Positions 24,358 to 34,062 are shown, numbered from the stretch's first letter. The stretch is 64,000 bases of DNA from Arthrobacter sp. B2a2-09 (GCF_027587375.1 NZ_JAMXIC010000011.1:95043-159042); one strand, 5' to 3'. Translations and numbers: made by a program. The notes: generated by a model not told the origin, from the letters alone.

Positions 24358-26442
24358 TCAGCTGACGACCACCCGGACCCGGGCAACGTTCTGGACGCGC
24401 CCGAATGGCGTGCCAGCGTTTGCGTCGCGTTGTGAAGTGACCCGAACGGCAGGGAAATAAGTGCCTGGCCTTGCAAACGAACACGTCCGGTACGTGTCCA
24501 CCCCCGAAGCGGGCGCAAGAGCTTCCGTATGAGGAAAGTGCCCATTTCCGTCCATATCCCACTCGATGGCGGTGATGCTGCCGGACTGTGCCGGCAGCTC
24601 AACGGCAACAATGAGGGTGACCTCTTCGCCGATGGCTACGTCAGCGCGCGTCTGGCCGTCAATGAGAAGGGAGAGCACGGGCTGCGGGCCGCCCCGTTGT
24701 GCCGCCGTCGGGGGGACAACCACTTGGCCGTCGATGACCTCGTAGCTCGTGGACGCCAGCGGTTCCACCCCCTGCTCAACCCAGGCACTGAGATCGAGCA
24801 GTGCCTGCTCAAGGACACCGAGGTAGCTGACGGTATGGGTGGGTCTCTCCTGCGCCTCGCTGTCGCCGTGCAGGGCATTGTCCACGTACCACAGGCGGAA
24901 CCTGTCTGCCGCTTGCTCCCCGAACTGCTCTTGCACTTTGGTCCGGTACCAATCGGCCTGCCAAGGAAATGACTCGCGGTCCAGCAGGCACTCGACAACG
25001 ATCATCTTCCCGCCGAAACAGCCGTTCTGCACCGTCCCGGCGGTTGCAGCTGCGAAGAGCGGCCCCAGAAGCATGGGCCGCTGCGGGTATCTGGGCGATC
25101 CATCGGGGTTCCGGAACTGGTCCCAAACCGGATAGTCCGCGCCAGGCATCTGGTGCCGGTGGTAGGTCTGGGAAGCCAGGAACCCGCTGTTGTCCACCTG
25201 CACCAAATCGCCGGCCCGGAGCTGCCGGAGGACCGCGGTGTCGACTGGTCCGAAGACGGCGAGATCATCCGCCACGGTCAGCAATGCAATCCGGGCGCCC
25301 TTCGCCGCGCCTGACGCGACCAGTAACTCCGCGCCGAGGAGTTCCTTCCCGGGACCGCCCTCCAGCCGGACTGCGACAGGAACCTCATTGCCGCCCGCTG
25401 ATCCAACCCAGGCATCATCCACACCGCCCTGGGACTGCCCCGCCAGAGGCTGAACCACCTGACCCTGCGCCGCCAGATCTGCTGCGGTTAGCAGGGCACC
25501 GATCCTGCACCGGTGCTGTACCCGGTCACGAATCAGTGAAGGGGGCGGTTCGAATCCGAGATAACCAGGTTGTGTCCAGAAATCCTCGAAGTAGCCCGGG
25601 TCCGCCATGGCCACCCCGGCGTATAGGGCTGAAAAGCCGTGCATTCCCATGGTGCGGTGACCAAACCAGGAACGGGGCGGGAATCCCATCCGGGTGACCT
25701 CAAGAAGCGCTTCCCGCTCCTCCGGATCCAGTCCATCGAACATGTCGCCGCTGCCGCCCGGCTCCGCGGCATCCACTACCTGGTCCAGAACGTCCCGAAG
25801 GATACGCTGGGCGTGCATGCGGATCGTGAAAACATTGGGAATGGCCATCGGGGAGCCGATCACGTACGGCACGACGCCGTCCCAGACCCCGGCGGTGTTC
25901 TCTGCACCGCCGATCGTGCGGAACCCGCCGCCGCTTCCCCCGAAGGCGTAGCCGTAGGGACGGTGGTCCCCGAAAGCCTGTGCTGCCAGAACCCTTGAAT
26001 GCTGGGCGGCGGCCGCGTTGGCGCGGTAGGCAGCGATGGTGGGATCAACCCCGGTCCCTGGTTTGCCGGCAGTTCCACCGCCGTTGGTTTCGAGGAAGTA
26101 GGCGCCGCTGGCGATGGCGAAGGCAATCTTGTTGTGTGGTCCGGCGTCCAGCTGCGCCAGGTTCTCGCTGTCGGGCACTGGTGTGACGTGTTGGAAGAAC
26201 CGCCCCTGGTACTGGTCCGCCGGGGGCAGGTAGACGGAGAACCGGGTGTCGGTGCCACCAAATCCCCCGTGCAGGTAGCGGTGGCGAACGGGGGTGTCGC
26301 GCCATTCGTCGACGTCGACGTAGGGATCATTGAAGAACCAGTCAATGTCGTGGTTGTTCCCGCCCGGACCAGGGTGGGTGTGAGTATCGGTTGCGCTGGC
26401 CGGAGCTGTTATGTGGATGGGGTTGTTAGCAGCCTCAGTCAT
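24358..26442 (-). CDS. Large hydrolase-like protein with C-terminal PKD-like domain, family unassigned
   Basis: A 694-residue protein without a signal peptide. The middle part has HRPYGYAFGGSGGGFRTIGG, a GxSxG-like elbow in an alpha/beta-hydrolase context (about residue 190), then a lid-like region and a second half with PLFAAATAGTVQNGCFGGKM. The last ~100 residues (ITAIEWDMDGNGHFPH ... YRTCSFARPGTYFPAVRV) look like a PKD/Ig-like domain. ATG at 26442 overlaps the GH43 stop by 8 nt, so it is the last gene of block B. The role is unknown; an esterase or lactonase acting on the same glycan is an inference. Confidence 0.7.
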   Translation of the reverse strand: MTEAANNPIHITAPASATDTHTHPGPGGNNHDIDWFFNDPYVDVDEWRDTPVRHRYLHGGFGGTDTRFSVYLPPADQYQGRFFQHVTPVPDSENLAQLDAGPHNKIAFAIASGAYFLETNGGGTAGKPGTGVDPTIAAYRANAAAAQHSRVLAAQAFGDHRPYGYAFGGSGGGFRTIGGAENTAGVWDGVVPYVIGSPMAIPNVFTIRMHAQRILRDVLDQVVDAAEPGGSGDMFDGLDPEEREALLEVTRMGFPPRSWFGHRTMGMHGFSALYAGVAMADPGYFEDFWTQPGYLGFEPPPSLIRDRVQHRCRIGALLTAADLAAQGQVVQPLAGQSQGGVDDAWVGSAGGNEVPVAVRLEGGPGKELLGAELLVASGAAKGARIALLTVADDLAVFGPVDTAVLRQLRAGDLVQVDNSGFLASQTYHRHQMPGADYPVWDQFRNPDGSPRYPQRPMLLGPLFAAATAGTVQNGCFGGKMIVVECLLDRESFPWQADWYRTKVQEQFGEQAADRFRLWYVDNALHGDSEAQERPTHTVSYLGVLEQALLDLSAWVEQGVEPLASTSYEVIDGQVVVPPTAAQRGGPQPVLSLLIDGQTRADVAIGEEVTLIVAVELPAQSGSITAIEWDMDGNGHFPHTEALAPASGVDTYRTCSFARPGTYFPAVRVTSQRDANAGTPFGRVQNVARVRVVVS

Positions 26443-27553
26443 AGTCCTCAACCCGCCATTCGTCGTGCCAATCGATAACGGGGTGCTCATCGGCAAAGCG
26501 GATAGGGAGCCACACGTAGTCGGCGATCGCGGTGTTCTCGCCCAGTCCTGCGGCCATCGCCGCCCGGCCATCGCCGGCATCCGACAGCGAGCCACCGCTG
26601 GAGCTGCCGCCGTTTGCTTTCGTTGGTGACGCGTCCGGAATCCTGCGATCCTGCGTCATTGACGCCACGACGTCGTAGACGTTTGGCATGTTCTCCGGCA
26701 GCTGGGGCAGCCATCGGTCGGCGAGGGCAATGTAGAGGTCCTTTTTGTGTGGATGCTTGAACACACAGCTGATCTGCGACCGGAACGACGTCCGGGAGGG
26801 GTCGTCAGGATGTGGGTCGCCGAGAACGGTCCAGGGACCGTGATAGGCAGGCGCCGATGCCACTTCGGAGAAGTTCGGGAAGTACCCGGTGGAGCCGGAA
26901 GTGACAAGGTAGTGCACCCCGTGCCGTTCGAAATGGGCGGGTGCCTCCCTGGTAAATGGCGGGCCGGGGTGCGGGAAGTGGGTGGAGAATTCCCCCGTAA
27001 CGTCGGTGTAGTCGTCCGTCAGCTCTGCGCAGATCAGCTCGGTGTGGACCTTCTCGAAGTAGTAGTACGCCTTCTTGGTGACGGGGTCGATGACGAGATC
27101 GAAGTCGCCGGCGCTCATGCCGAGCGGTTCGAGGCCGGCCCGCACGATCTCGTAGGGCCCCAGGACCGAATCGGCGGTGAGCACCGTGGAGCGCTGCGCG
27201 CCGTGGCTCCCCTCCCCCATCAACTTGAGCCAGCAGACATACTTGCCGGTGGCCTCATTGAAAAGGATGTGCGGACGGTCCATCTTCTGTGCCGGATGCA
27301 GCGGCGACGACGGGTCATCGAGTACCGGCGGGATGATCAACCCGCGGTCATCCCAGTTATAAAGGTCGGTTGAGGAGTAGGCGCGGACACCCCAGTGCCG
27401 GTTGCCGCTGCCAGGAGTGGTCTTCTCCTTGTTCTCGCCATACCAGTAGAAGACTCCGTCTTCGTAGTGGATGGAGCCGCCGTGGGCCTGGATGCGGTTG
27501 CCGGAGGTGTCCAGCCAGGTTTGGCCGGGACGGTTGGATAAGCGCGCTGTCAT
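26435..27553 (-). CDS. Glycoside hydrolase family 43-like protein
   Basis: A 372-residue five-bladed beta-propeller-type protein. WLDTSGNRIQAHGGSIHYED and GVFYWYGENK match exo-galactanase-like GH43 members (family start: IQAHGGGil...YYWYGE). DRPHILFNEATGKYVCWLKL follows, and DFDLVIDPVTKKAYYYF carries a likely catalytic Asp. No secretion signal. AAAGGAG lies 10 nt before the ATG at 27553. It overlaps the upstream mutarotase gene by 4 nt and the downstream gene by 8 nt. It probably releases galactose or arabinose from a side chain. Confidence 0.85.
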   Translation of the reverse strand: MTARLSNRPGQTWLDTSGNRIQAHGGSIHYEDGVFYWYGENKEKTTPGSGNRHWGVRAYSSTDLYNWDDRGLIIPPVLDDPSSPLHPAQKMDRPHILFNEATGKYVCWLKLMGEGSHGAQRSTVLTADSVLGPYEIVRAGLEPLGMSAGDFDLVIDPVTKKAYYYFEKVHTELICAELTDDYTDVTGEFSTHFPHPGPPFTREAPAHFERHGVHYLVTSGSTGYFPNFSEVASAPAYHGPWTVLGDPHPDDPSRTSFRSQISCVFKHPHKKDLYIALADRWLPQLPENMPNVYDVVASMTQDRRIPDASPTKANGGSSSGGSLSDAGDGRAAMAAGLGENTAIADYVWLPIRFADEHPVIDWHDEWRVEDYD

Positions 27554-27981
27554 GAGCGAACGACTCCTTTGACCAGGATGAAGCACGAGTATGGGCGGGC
27601 GTCGCTCGTGATGACGGTAGCGAAGGAGGAACGGGCGAGATCGTAAAATTTGGTTCGCGGGACACGGGCGAGCTCCACCGGCCTGTTCTCGGCCCTGCTG
27701 ATCAATTGCGTGGCGGACCGGTGTGATTCATACGCCTCTTCAGCCCCTTCGTCGGGGACCATGGCGAACGCCTCGGGAGAAACAAAATCGTCCACGGGAA
27801 ACAACTGAAGAAGGCTTTCGATGAAGGTCGTGGTGTCGACGCCGAGGGCTTCGAGGGTTCGGGACGGGCCTGAGTGGGCGGGGTAGTTGCGGTCCGCGAT
27901 GACCAACTGGTCTCCGTGGCCCATGGCTGCGATGGCCCAGAGAAGGTCGGGACCAATTACCGGGGGGATAGTTTTCAGCAC
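27550..27981 (-). CDS. RbsD/FucU family sugar mutarotase
   Basis: A 143-residue protein. LKTIPPVIGPDLLWAIAAMG and HGDQLVIADRNYPAHS carry the family HGD motif and the ADxNxPA segment; the C-terminus KFYDLARSSFATVITSDARP is closer to FucU (L-fucose mutarotase) than to RbsD. It interconverts the alpha and beta anomers of a free sugar before phosphorylation. The GTG at 27981 follows GAGGA and overlaps the kinase stop by 7 nt. Next to a ribokinase-type gene it most likely serves the monosaccharide released by the operon's glycosidases. Confidence 0.9.
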   Translation of the reverse strand: MLKTIPPVIGPDLLWAIAAMGHGDQLVIADRNYPAHSGPSRTLEALGVDTTTFIESLLQLFPVDDFVSPEAFAMVPDEGAEEAYESHRSATQLISRAENRPVELARVPRTKFYDLARSSFATVITSDARPYSCFILVKGVVRS

Positions 27982-28886
27982 GTTGATCCTCGGGATGTGG
28001 CGTGGGCGGGGATGACTTCGCGGGCTCCCTGCCAAGTAACGGCGCGGGCACCAGCGGCATTGGCGCTCGTTGCTGCCCTTTCCAGCTGGTCCCCCAGAGC
28101 CAGGCGTGCCGCGAGGGTACCCACGAAGACATCACCTGCCCCGGTGGTGTCCACAACGCGTGCTGACTCACCCGGGACAAGGTATTGCTTGTTGGCATCG
28201 AAGACGATGCACCCTTTCGCGCCGAGTGTCACAACCACCGACCGCGCCCCTGAAACTCTCCTGACAGCCTCAGCAAGGATTGTTGGGTCCTGAACAAAGG
28301 GGTCAATACCAGCGATGTCCCGGGCCTCGTGTTCGTTCACCACCAAAGGGTCACAGGCGCTGTAGGTCTCCCTGGTCAGCGGGATGACCGGTGCTGCATT
28401 CAACACCAGCCGGGCACCGTTGCCGGACGCCAGCTCCGCCGCCGCGTCAGCGCCCGCAGAACCTATTTCCGTCTGCACAATGACAACATCGGATGCGGAC
28501 AGTGCGGGTTGCAGCTGCCCAAGCAGCGTCCCGTCCACTGCATGGTTGGCGCCCGGAACGACGACAATCGAGTTTTCTCCGTCCGGAGTGACGTGCACGT
28601 ACGCCGTGCCTGTGCGTGCGTCCTCCAGCGTGGCGACCAAATCTGTCTCTACACCAGCGACTGTTAGCGCCTGAAGGGCCCGGTTGCCTGCTCCATCGGC
28701 ACCCACGGCACCCACCATCCGGACTTCAACGCCGGCGGCGGCCGCTGCTGCTGCTGCTTGGTTTGCACCTTTACCACCCTGGCCCAAAGTCACCTCTGAG
28801 CCGAGCACGGTTTCCCCAGCCGCGGGACGCCGCTCCAACGGAATGATCACGTCTTCGTTTATCGAGCCAAATACTAAAATCGCCAT
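27975..28886 (-). CDS. rbsK: Ribokinase-type PfkB sugar kinase
   Basis: A 303-residue PfkB kinase. MAILVFGSINEDVIIPLERR contains the NxD-like start, GQGGKGANQAAAAAAAAG the sugar-binding GGKGANQA motif, and VVDTTGAGDVFVGTLAARLA the C-terminal DTxGAGD catalytic base motif. GGGAG lies before the ATG at 28886. It is overlapped by the mutarotase gene downstream and sits 25 bp after GH78. The GGKGANQ signature is that of ribokinases, but the operon context (rhamnosidase, FucU-like) leaves another sugar possible. Confidence 0.92.
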   Translation of the reverse strand: MAILVFGSINEDVIIPLERRPAAGETVLGSEVTLGQGGKGANQAAAAAAAAGVEVRMVGAVGADGAGNRALQALTVAGVETDLVATLEDARTGTAYVHVTPDGENSIVVVPGANHAVDGTLLGQLQPALSASDVVIVQTEIGSAGADAAAELASGNGARLVLNAAPVIPLTRETYSACDPLVVNEHEARDIAGIDPFVQDPTILAEAVRRVSGARSVVVTLGAKGCIVFDANKQYLVPGESARVVDTTGAGDVFVGTLAARLALGDQLERAATSANAAGARAVTWQGAREVIPAHATSRGSTC

Positions 28887-28911
28887 GAAACTTTTTCTCC
28901 CTGCCGTTGAA

Positions 28912-31407
28912 TCATGAATTGGCGCGGCTGAGGACATCCCGCAGGTCGCGTTCCAATTCCTTGGTGTCGGGTGCCCGCTCCACGACTGCACTGAGCGGCA
29001 TGGCGGCCAGGTGCGTGGCGGCAGCGTCGAGCGGCACTCCTGGAAGGTGCTCCCGGAAGACATCCAGAACCGCTGCCCATACCTCTGCGTTGGCGAAGAT
29101 CTCGCCCAGGACAGTGTCCATGGTGTATTCGATGGGTGCACCGTACTTTTCCGAAAGCGTGTAGCGCCAGGAGTGCGGCCCGGGGCCCACTTCGAGCTCG
29201 GCGTTGTCAGGGTGCAGGGGAAGGATGACGGCCGCTGAAGTGCCGGGTGGGACGGTAAGGTCGAGGCTCATCTCGTTGTCCTCGACATGCCAGGAGACTT
29301 CGACCCTCCCGCTTGGAGTCTCATGCGCGGCTTTGGCGGACGTGATGCCGCCCCCTGGCTTGGGCGCGATTTGAATTCGTGTCCATCCGGCTTCGATCCG
29401 GTTGAGCCCTCCGACAACGCGCTGCAGCCACTCACCAATGGCGCCAAGCGCGTAGTGGTTCAGTGAGGTCATTCCTGTTGCGTGCACCGTGCCGTCGGGG
29501 AGCAGAGAGTCCCAGCGCTCCCACATCGTAGTTGCACCCATCGTGACCGGATAAAGGAAAGATGGAGGGGCGGTGTTGAGCAGGAGCTTGTAGGCCTGCT
29601 CAAGATGCCCTGTGCTGCTGAGCGCGTGAGTCACGACGTGGGTTCCGGCAAAACCTGTCGAGATCGTGAAATCAGCCTTCTCGATGATCTGCGCGAGCCG
29701 ATCACCGGCCTTGCACCTTTGGTCCTCATCCAGGATGCCGAACATGATGACCAGGGCATAGGCGGTCGCCGATTCATTGGTGACCCGACCGTTCCGCGAC
29801 ACGTACTCGTCGCGGAATGCGCCACGCACCTTCTCGTGCAAGGCGCGGAACCGGGCGGCATCGTCTTTTTCGCCAAGCAGACGTGAAGTCTCGGCCATCT
29901 CGCGGGTTGTCTTGCACAGGTAGGCTGCGGCGATGAGGTGATTATCAGTCTTTCCGTCCCATGGGCGGTCGGCGGGGGCATCCGGATCGAGCCAGTCACC
30001 GAACTGGAATCCTGTGTCCCATAGGCCTTTCACATTGAGCAGCGGCTCTACTTGCCGGACGAACGCTGTCATGGAGTCGTAGCTGCGGCGAAGTATGTCC
30101 AGGTCGCCGTACTCCTGGTACAGGGCCCAGGGGAGACTGACCGCGACGTCGCTCCACACCGCTGTGGGGCTTGACGGAACGGGGACCATATTGGCGTCCA
30201 CGTACGGGACAACCCATGGAACACTGCCGGTCTCCTCCTGCTCCGCGGCCAGGTCCTGCAGCCAGGACCCAAGTACGCCACGCACGTCATAGAGGTAGGT
30301 TGCCGTTGGCGTAAAGACGTTGAGGTCCCCTGCCCAACCGAGCCTCTCGTCGCGTTGCGGGCAGTCGGTGGGCACTCCAACAAAGTTGCCGCGCATCGAC
30401 CAGACAACATTCTTGTGCAGCTGGTTAACAAGCTCGTTCGAGGTCTCGAACCAGCCGGTGCGGGGCATGTCGCTATGGACCACGACTGCCGTAAAGGCGT
30501 CCTTTTCCGGTGCACCCGGCCACCCGGACACTTCGACGAAGCGGAACCCGTGGAACGTGAAGCCGGGTTCCCAGGTTTCCAGCCCGCCTCCGCCGAGCGT
30601 GTACCGGTCCGTGGTCTCGGCACCGCGGTTGGTTTCTGTCTCCAGCTCACCGTCCGGGGTAAGCACCTCGGCGTAGCGAAGCGTTACAGTGCGGCCGGCT
30701 TCGCCGGCAACGGCTAACCGGACCCAGCCGGAGACAATCTGTCCGAAGTCGACAATCGTTTTGCCTTGCGGGCTGGTCAGGATGTCGATCGGGGCGATGT
30801 CTTCAATCCGTCGGATGGGCGGCGCGGTGGGAAGTTCCAGAGTCTCCAGGTTCCAGTCAAACAGCTGCGCTGAAGCCCATCCGCCGTCGTCGAACCCTGC
30901 CTGGTGCCAGCCGTCCGGCTCCAGCCGGGCGTCGTAGGTCTCGCCTGCGTAGATGCCGTTCTTGCGGACTGCCCCCTCGCCTACCCGGAACTGCTCATCG
31001 GTGGCGATGATTTCTGTGCGGTCCCCGTATTCCAGCTCCAGCTGGGCGAAAAGTGCCGGCCTGTCGGCGTAGTTGTGGCGCTTCTTTTCCCAAGTCAGGT
31101 CTCCGACGGCCCAGCCCTCTCCCACGATGGCGCCCAAGGCATTTTGCCCTGCCACCAGCTGGTCCGTTACGTCGTAGCTGCTGACCATCACCCGGTGCCG
31201 GTATGAGGTCCAGCCTGGTGCCAGCACCTCATCGCCCACGCGGCCGCCATTTAGGTATGGCTCCACGATGCCGAGCGCAGTGATCCGCAGCGTTGCCCGC
31301 TGCAGCCGATCGTCGACGTCGAACTCCCTGCGGAAGTAGACCGCTGGGTCTCCTGCGTTGGAGGCGCTGCTGCTGCTAATGAATGAGCTTTGGGGTTCAA
31401 AAGTCAT
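28912..31407 (-). CDS. Alpha-L-rhamnosidase, GH78 (block B)
   Basis: An 831-residue GH78 enzyme without a signal peptide. The N-terminal carbohydrate-binding domains (about 1-330) include YLNGGRVGDEVLAPGWTSYR. The catalytic barrel starts with VGVPTDCPQRDERLGWAGDL, the family acidic signature, and has FQFGDWLDP and a GATTMWERWDS segment, where the second catalytic Glu is expected. A C-terminal beta domain has PSGRVEVSW. Only about one third of motifs match the block A GH78, so the two enzymes likely act on different linkages. It is the third gene of the block B operon, 60 bp after the dehydrogenase gene. Confidence 0.95.
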   Translation of the reverse strand: MTFEPQSSFISSSSASNAGDPAVYFRREFDVDDRLQRATLRITALGIVEPYLNGGRVGDEVLAPGWTSYRHRVMVSSYDVTDQLVAGQNALGAIVGEGWAVGDLTWEKKRHNYADRPALFAQLELEYGDRTEIIATDEQFRVGEGAVRKNGIYAGETYDARLEPDGWHQAGFDDGGWASAQLFDWNLETLELPTAPPIRRIEDIAPIDILTSPQGKTIVDFGQIVSGWVRLAVAGEAGRTVTLRYAEVLTPDGELETETNRGAETTDRYTLGGGGLETWEPGFTFHGFRFVEVSGWPGAPEKDAFTAVVVHSDMPRTGWFETSNELVNQLHKNVVWSMRGNFVGVPTDCPQRDERLGWAGDLNVFTPTATYLYDVRGVLGSWLQDLAAEQEETGSVPWVVPYVDANMVPVPSSPTAVWSDVAVSLPWALYQEYGDLDILRRSYDSMTAFVRQVEPLLNVKGLWDTGFQFGDWLDPDAPADRPWDGKTDNHLIAAAYLCKTTREMAETSRLLGEKDDAARFRALHEKVRGAFRDEYVSRNGRVTNESATAYALVIMFGILDEDQRCKAGDRLAQIIEKADFTISTGFAGTHVVTHALSSTGHLEQAYKLLLNTAPPSFLYPVTMGATTMWERWDSLLPDGTVHATGMTSLNHYALGAIGEWLQRVVGGLNRIEAGWTRIQIAPKPGGGITSAKAAHETPSGRVEVSWHVEDNEMSLDLTVPPGTSAAVILPLHPDNAELEVGPGPHSWRYTLSEKYGAPIEYTMDTVLGEIFANAEVWAAVLDVFREHLPGVPLDAAATHLAAMPLSAVVERAPDTKELERDLRDVLSRANS

Positions 31408-31467
31408 GGTGGATGTCCTTCCGACCAGAGTGGTGTTGCGTGGAGGAGTGTTCAGGGACGGTGTTCG

Positions 31468-32493
31468 TCAGCTGACAGGCTTGTTGCGGTATCGGGTCAC
31501 CAGTTCGGGCGCGGCAATTTGCAGCCTCGAGGGCGGCAGGCCGGCTTTGAGAAGTTCCAGGTCGTCGCAGACCATGTCGCCGATGCTGTAGAAGGCCTCC
31601 GGAATTCCTCCCGCCCGGTGCGCGGAGAGGACGGTGTTTTCCTGGTTTCGGAAGGGGCTGTCTGCTGGCAACGGTTCAGTCGGCCACACGTCGACGGCGG
31701 CGAAGATCTTTCCCTGTGCGAGACGTTCCAGTAAGGCGTCATAGTCAACGACGTTGGCACGGCTGACAAGAATCAGGCGCGCGCCCGGGGGCAGGAGATC
31801 AAGGGCTTCAGCGTTCACGAAATGCAGGTTTTCAGCCGTTGCCGTAGCGAAAACGAAGACGAACTGGCTTTGGGCGAGCGTTTCCTTCAGCGAGCCGGGA
31901 ATCAGGTCAGCATCCTCGAGAACTGAGGTAGGCAGCCAGGGGTCGTAGACTCGGATGGTGTTGTTGAAGGGCTTCAAGAGGCGATGCAGCGCACGGCCGA
32001 GGTTGCCGTAGCCGACAAAGCCAACATTCGCTTTGCGGAGAAGAACGGAATCGTGGTTGCTTCCGGCCACCCACCGCTCCGTACCCTCTCGCATTGCGCG
32101 GTCTTCGCGGCTGATGCCCCGAGCGAGGTCCAGGGCCAGGCCCAGAGTGTATTCGGCTACGGCCTGGGAATAGGCCGGTCCGCAGCCAAGCACGCGGATT
32201 CCCTGCCGGAACGCTGCAGCATAATCGACGTTGGGGAAGAAGTTCCCTTCCACGTTGATGATGGCCTTGAGGTTTTCCGCTACCTTTATGGTGTCTGCCG
32301 GCAGTTCGGGATGTCCCACAATGGCGAAGACGTCCGGCAGGGCTGCCCGGAATGATCCCCCGGACGGTGTGGCCTCGAGGTCCAGAACATCGAATTCCTC
32401 GTTGAGGCGAGCCAGTGTTTCTTCCCGGAAAATCCGATCGCGCAACTGGGGGGCGGGTTGGAGGATTACTAGCGGTTTGGGTGTTTGAGGCAT
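31468..32493 (-). CDS. D-isomer-specific 2-hydroxyacid dehydrogenase
   Basis: A 341-residue NAD-dependent dehydrogenase. The Rossmann motif is VGFVGYGNLGRALH (about 155-170). The catalytic Arg is in LILVSRANVVDYD, a Glu in DVWPTEPLPADS and the His in VLSAHRAGGIPEAF. It reduces a 2-oxoacid or oxidises a 2-hydroxyacid. Within block B it may process a sugar-acid product of the released monosaccharide, or a lactate-type fermentation end product. It lies 50 bp after the MFS gene. Confidence 0.9.
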   Translation of the reverse strand: MPQTPKPLVILQPAPQLRDRIFREETLARLNEEFDVLDLEATPSGGSFRAALPDVFAIVGHPELPADTIKVAENLKAIINVEGNFFPNVDYAAAFRQGIRVLGCGPAYSQAVAEYTLGLALDLARGISREDRAMREGTERWVAGSNHDSVLLRKANVGFVGYGNLGRALHRLLKPFNNTIRVYDPWLPTSVLEDADLIPGSLKETLAQSQFVFVFATATAENLHFVNAEALDLLPPGARLILVSRANVVDYDALLERLAQGKIFAAVDVWPTEPLPADSPFRNQENTVLSAHRAGGIPEAFYSIGDMVCDDLELLKAGLPPSRLQIAAPELVTRYRNKPVS

Positions 32494-32543
32494 TGCTTTC
32501 CCTTGTTGCGGTTACTGTCGGAGGGTCGGCGGGCGGTAGGGGG

Positions 32544-33905
32544 TTAGCGGACGGCCTTCACCCGCAGGATGACGAGTCCGCCAAGAATGGTGAAAACGGC
32601 GCCGGCGATGTAGAGAAGGGGGTAATTCTTCTCCATCGCTGCCGAGGTACCAAGGGCCAGTATCAGCGATGCAACGATAGGGGCCAGGGCCTGCGGAATG
32701 GTCGTTGCGAACTGAGTGATGCTGACGAACCGGCCTGCATCTGTTTCACGCTCGGGCAGTACATCCAGCAGCAGGGCCTGATCCACCGCGGAGAAGATAC
32801 CGATACCCAGGTTGGTGAGAAAGGATCCCGCGATCAGGAAGGGCATGTCGGGAGCGAAGGCCATGATGACGGCGCCGAGGGCGAACAGTGCGCCGCCGGC
32901 GAGCACGAACGGCTTCCGCCGCTGCAACTTGTCTGAGACGAAACCACTGGCGAGAGCGCCGCCCATGGTGCCGACAATACCTACCAGCCCGACGATGGCC
33001 ACGATGCCGCCGACCTCAGTGACAGGCAGGCCCAGCCGGGAAGCAAAAAAGAACGCGGTGTAGGTGGTGTTGAGCGTGAGGCCAAAGTAGAACAGGAACC
33101 GTCCCAGCCAGTTCCAGGAGAAATCCGGGTGGCGGCGCGGGTTGAATAGGTATTTCGATACAACGGTCTTGACCGTGAGGGGCTGGTCGAAGGTATTGTG
33201 GCGGCTGTCGTCCTCATGTACGAGGATCACAAACAGCAGCACCAATACCAGTGCGACGGCGCCCGGAATCAGGAACAGCAGCAAGGACTGGGACGCCAGC
33301 GTTCCGCCGATGATGGCGCCAAAGACAGGTGCGGCCATGGAGGCGAAACCTGTCAAGCCTGCGACCTTGCCGCGCTGGAACTCAGGGAGCTGGTCAGCCT
33401 GAATGGTGGTGAGGTTGTTCAGGACCTGGCTGAAGCCGATCTGGGCGATGATCCAGCCGATGCCGAGGACCAGGATCGATGGGGCTGTTCCCATGGTAGC
33501 CAGTGCCACCAGCCCTAGGAGGGTCCCACCGATCAGCCAGGGACGGCGACGGCCCCACCGGGTGCGGGTGCGGTCGCTGAGTTGACCGCCGAGGGGGCCA
33601 AAGATCAGTGCTGCCACCGAACCTGCACCAAGGATGAAGCCGAGGTACTCCTCGTTGTCAGGAGCCAGGTCTTTGACCCGGATGGCCAGAGAGATGGCGA
33701 TGGGTGTAACAAAGGCGATGTATGCGCCGAATACGGCCAGGACCAGCAGCAGAATCCACCGGCCACTGACCCGGGGAAGACCCCTGCCGTCGTTGTCCGA
33801 GCCAAGGGCTGCCGTCAGTTCCTCTGCTTCTACTTCACTCACTGCCCCGGCAAGCGGGAACGCCGTACTGAGGGGAAGTGAATTGTGAGTGTTGGGCTCA
33901 CTCAT
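32544..33905 (-). CDS. MFS transporter, sugar-type
   Basis: A 453-residue protein with 12 membrane segments. The loop 2-3 motif is FGPLGGQLSDRTRTRWGRRR, as in SLC45/GPH-like sugar symporters. A 50-residue hydrophilic N-terminal tail precedes the first segment (RWILLLVLAVFGAYIAFVTP). It is the first gene of the seven-gene minus-strand operon (block B) and likely imports a small glycoside or monosaccharide. Its promoter has a perfect -35 overlapped by a TATCACGTGTCA-type operator, so it is expected to be repressed by the LacI protein of block C. Confidence 0.92.
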   Translation of the reverse strand: MSEPNTHNSLPLSTAFPLAGAVSEVEAEELTAALGSDNDGRGLPRVSGRWILLLVLAVFGAYIAFVTPIAISLAIRVKDLAPDNEEYLGFILGAGSVAALIFGPLGGQLSDRTRTRWGRRRPWLIGGTLLGLVALATMGTAPSILVLGIGWIIAQIGFSQVLNNLTTIQADQLPEFQRGKVAGLTGFASMAAPVFGAIIGGTLASQSLLLFLIPGAVALVLVLLFVILVHEDDSRHNTFDQPLTVKTVVSKYLFNPRRHPDFSWNWLGRFLFYFGLTLNTTYTAFFFASRLGLPVTEVGGIVAIVGLVGIVGTMGGALASGFVSDKLQRRKPFVLAGGALFALGAVIMAFAPDMPFLIAGSFLTNLGIGIFSAVDQALLLDVLPERETDAGRFVSITQFATTIPQALAPIVASLILALGTSAAMEKNYPLLYIAGAVFTILGGLVILRVKAVR

Positions 33906-34033
33906 TAGGGGGACTCCTTTGTCGTGCCGGGGGGTATTCAGGGTCAGCGCCTCTCAGCAAAGCTGGGATGCAGTCGTGATCTTCCACGACCGGGAACTGC
34001 CTTTGAAACGTTTCGGCAAAATGTCTTCCCTAA

Positions 34034-34062
34034 AAGATAGAACCGCAAGTATCACGTGTCAA
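34034..34062 (-). promoter_or_regulatory. Promoter of the block B operon
   Basis: On the minus strand a consensus TTGACA (34062-34057) and TATCTT (34039-34034) are 17 bp apart, about 130 bp before the MFS start. The operator at 34050-34061 covers the -35, so repressor would block polymerase. Confidence 0.7.
34050..34061. promoter_or_regulatory. CACGTG-core LacI operator 1
   Basis: TATCACGTGTCA. First of six related sites; overlaps the -35 box of the block B promoter. Confidence 0.8.

Noticed and set aside
17145..33905. A pectin- or ulvan-type degradation locus
   Set aside because: GH78, GH2, GH3 and GH43 fit, but no polysaccharide lyase, GH105 or GH28 enzyme and no secreted endo-enzyme is present, so only small imported oligosaccharides or glycosides are supported.
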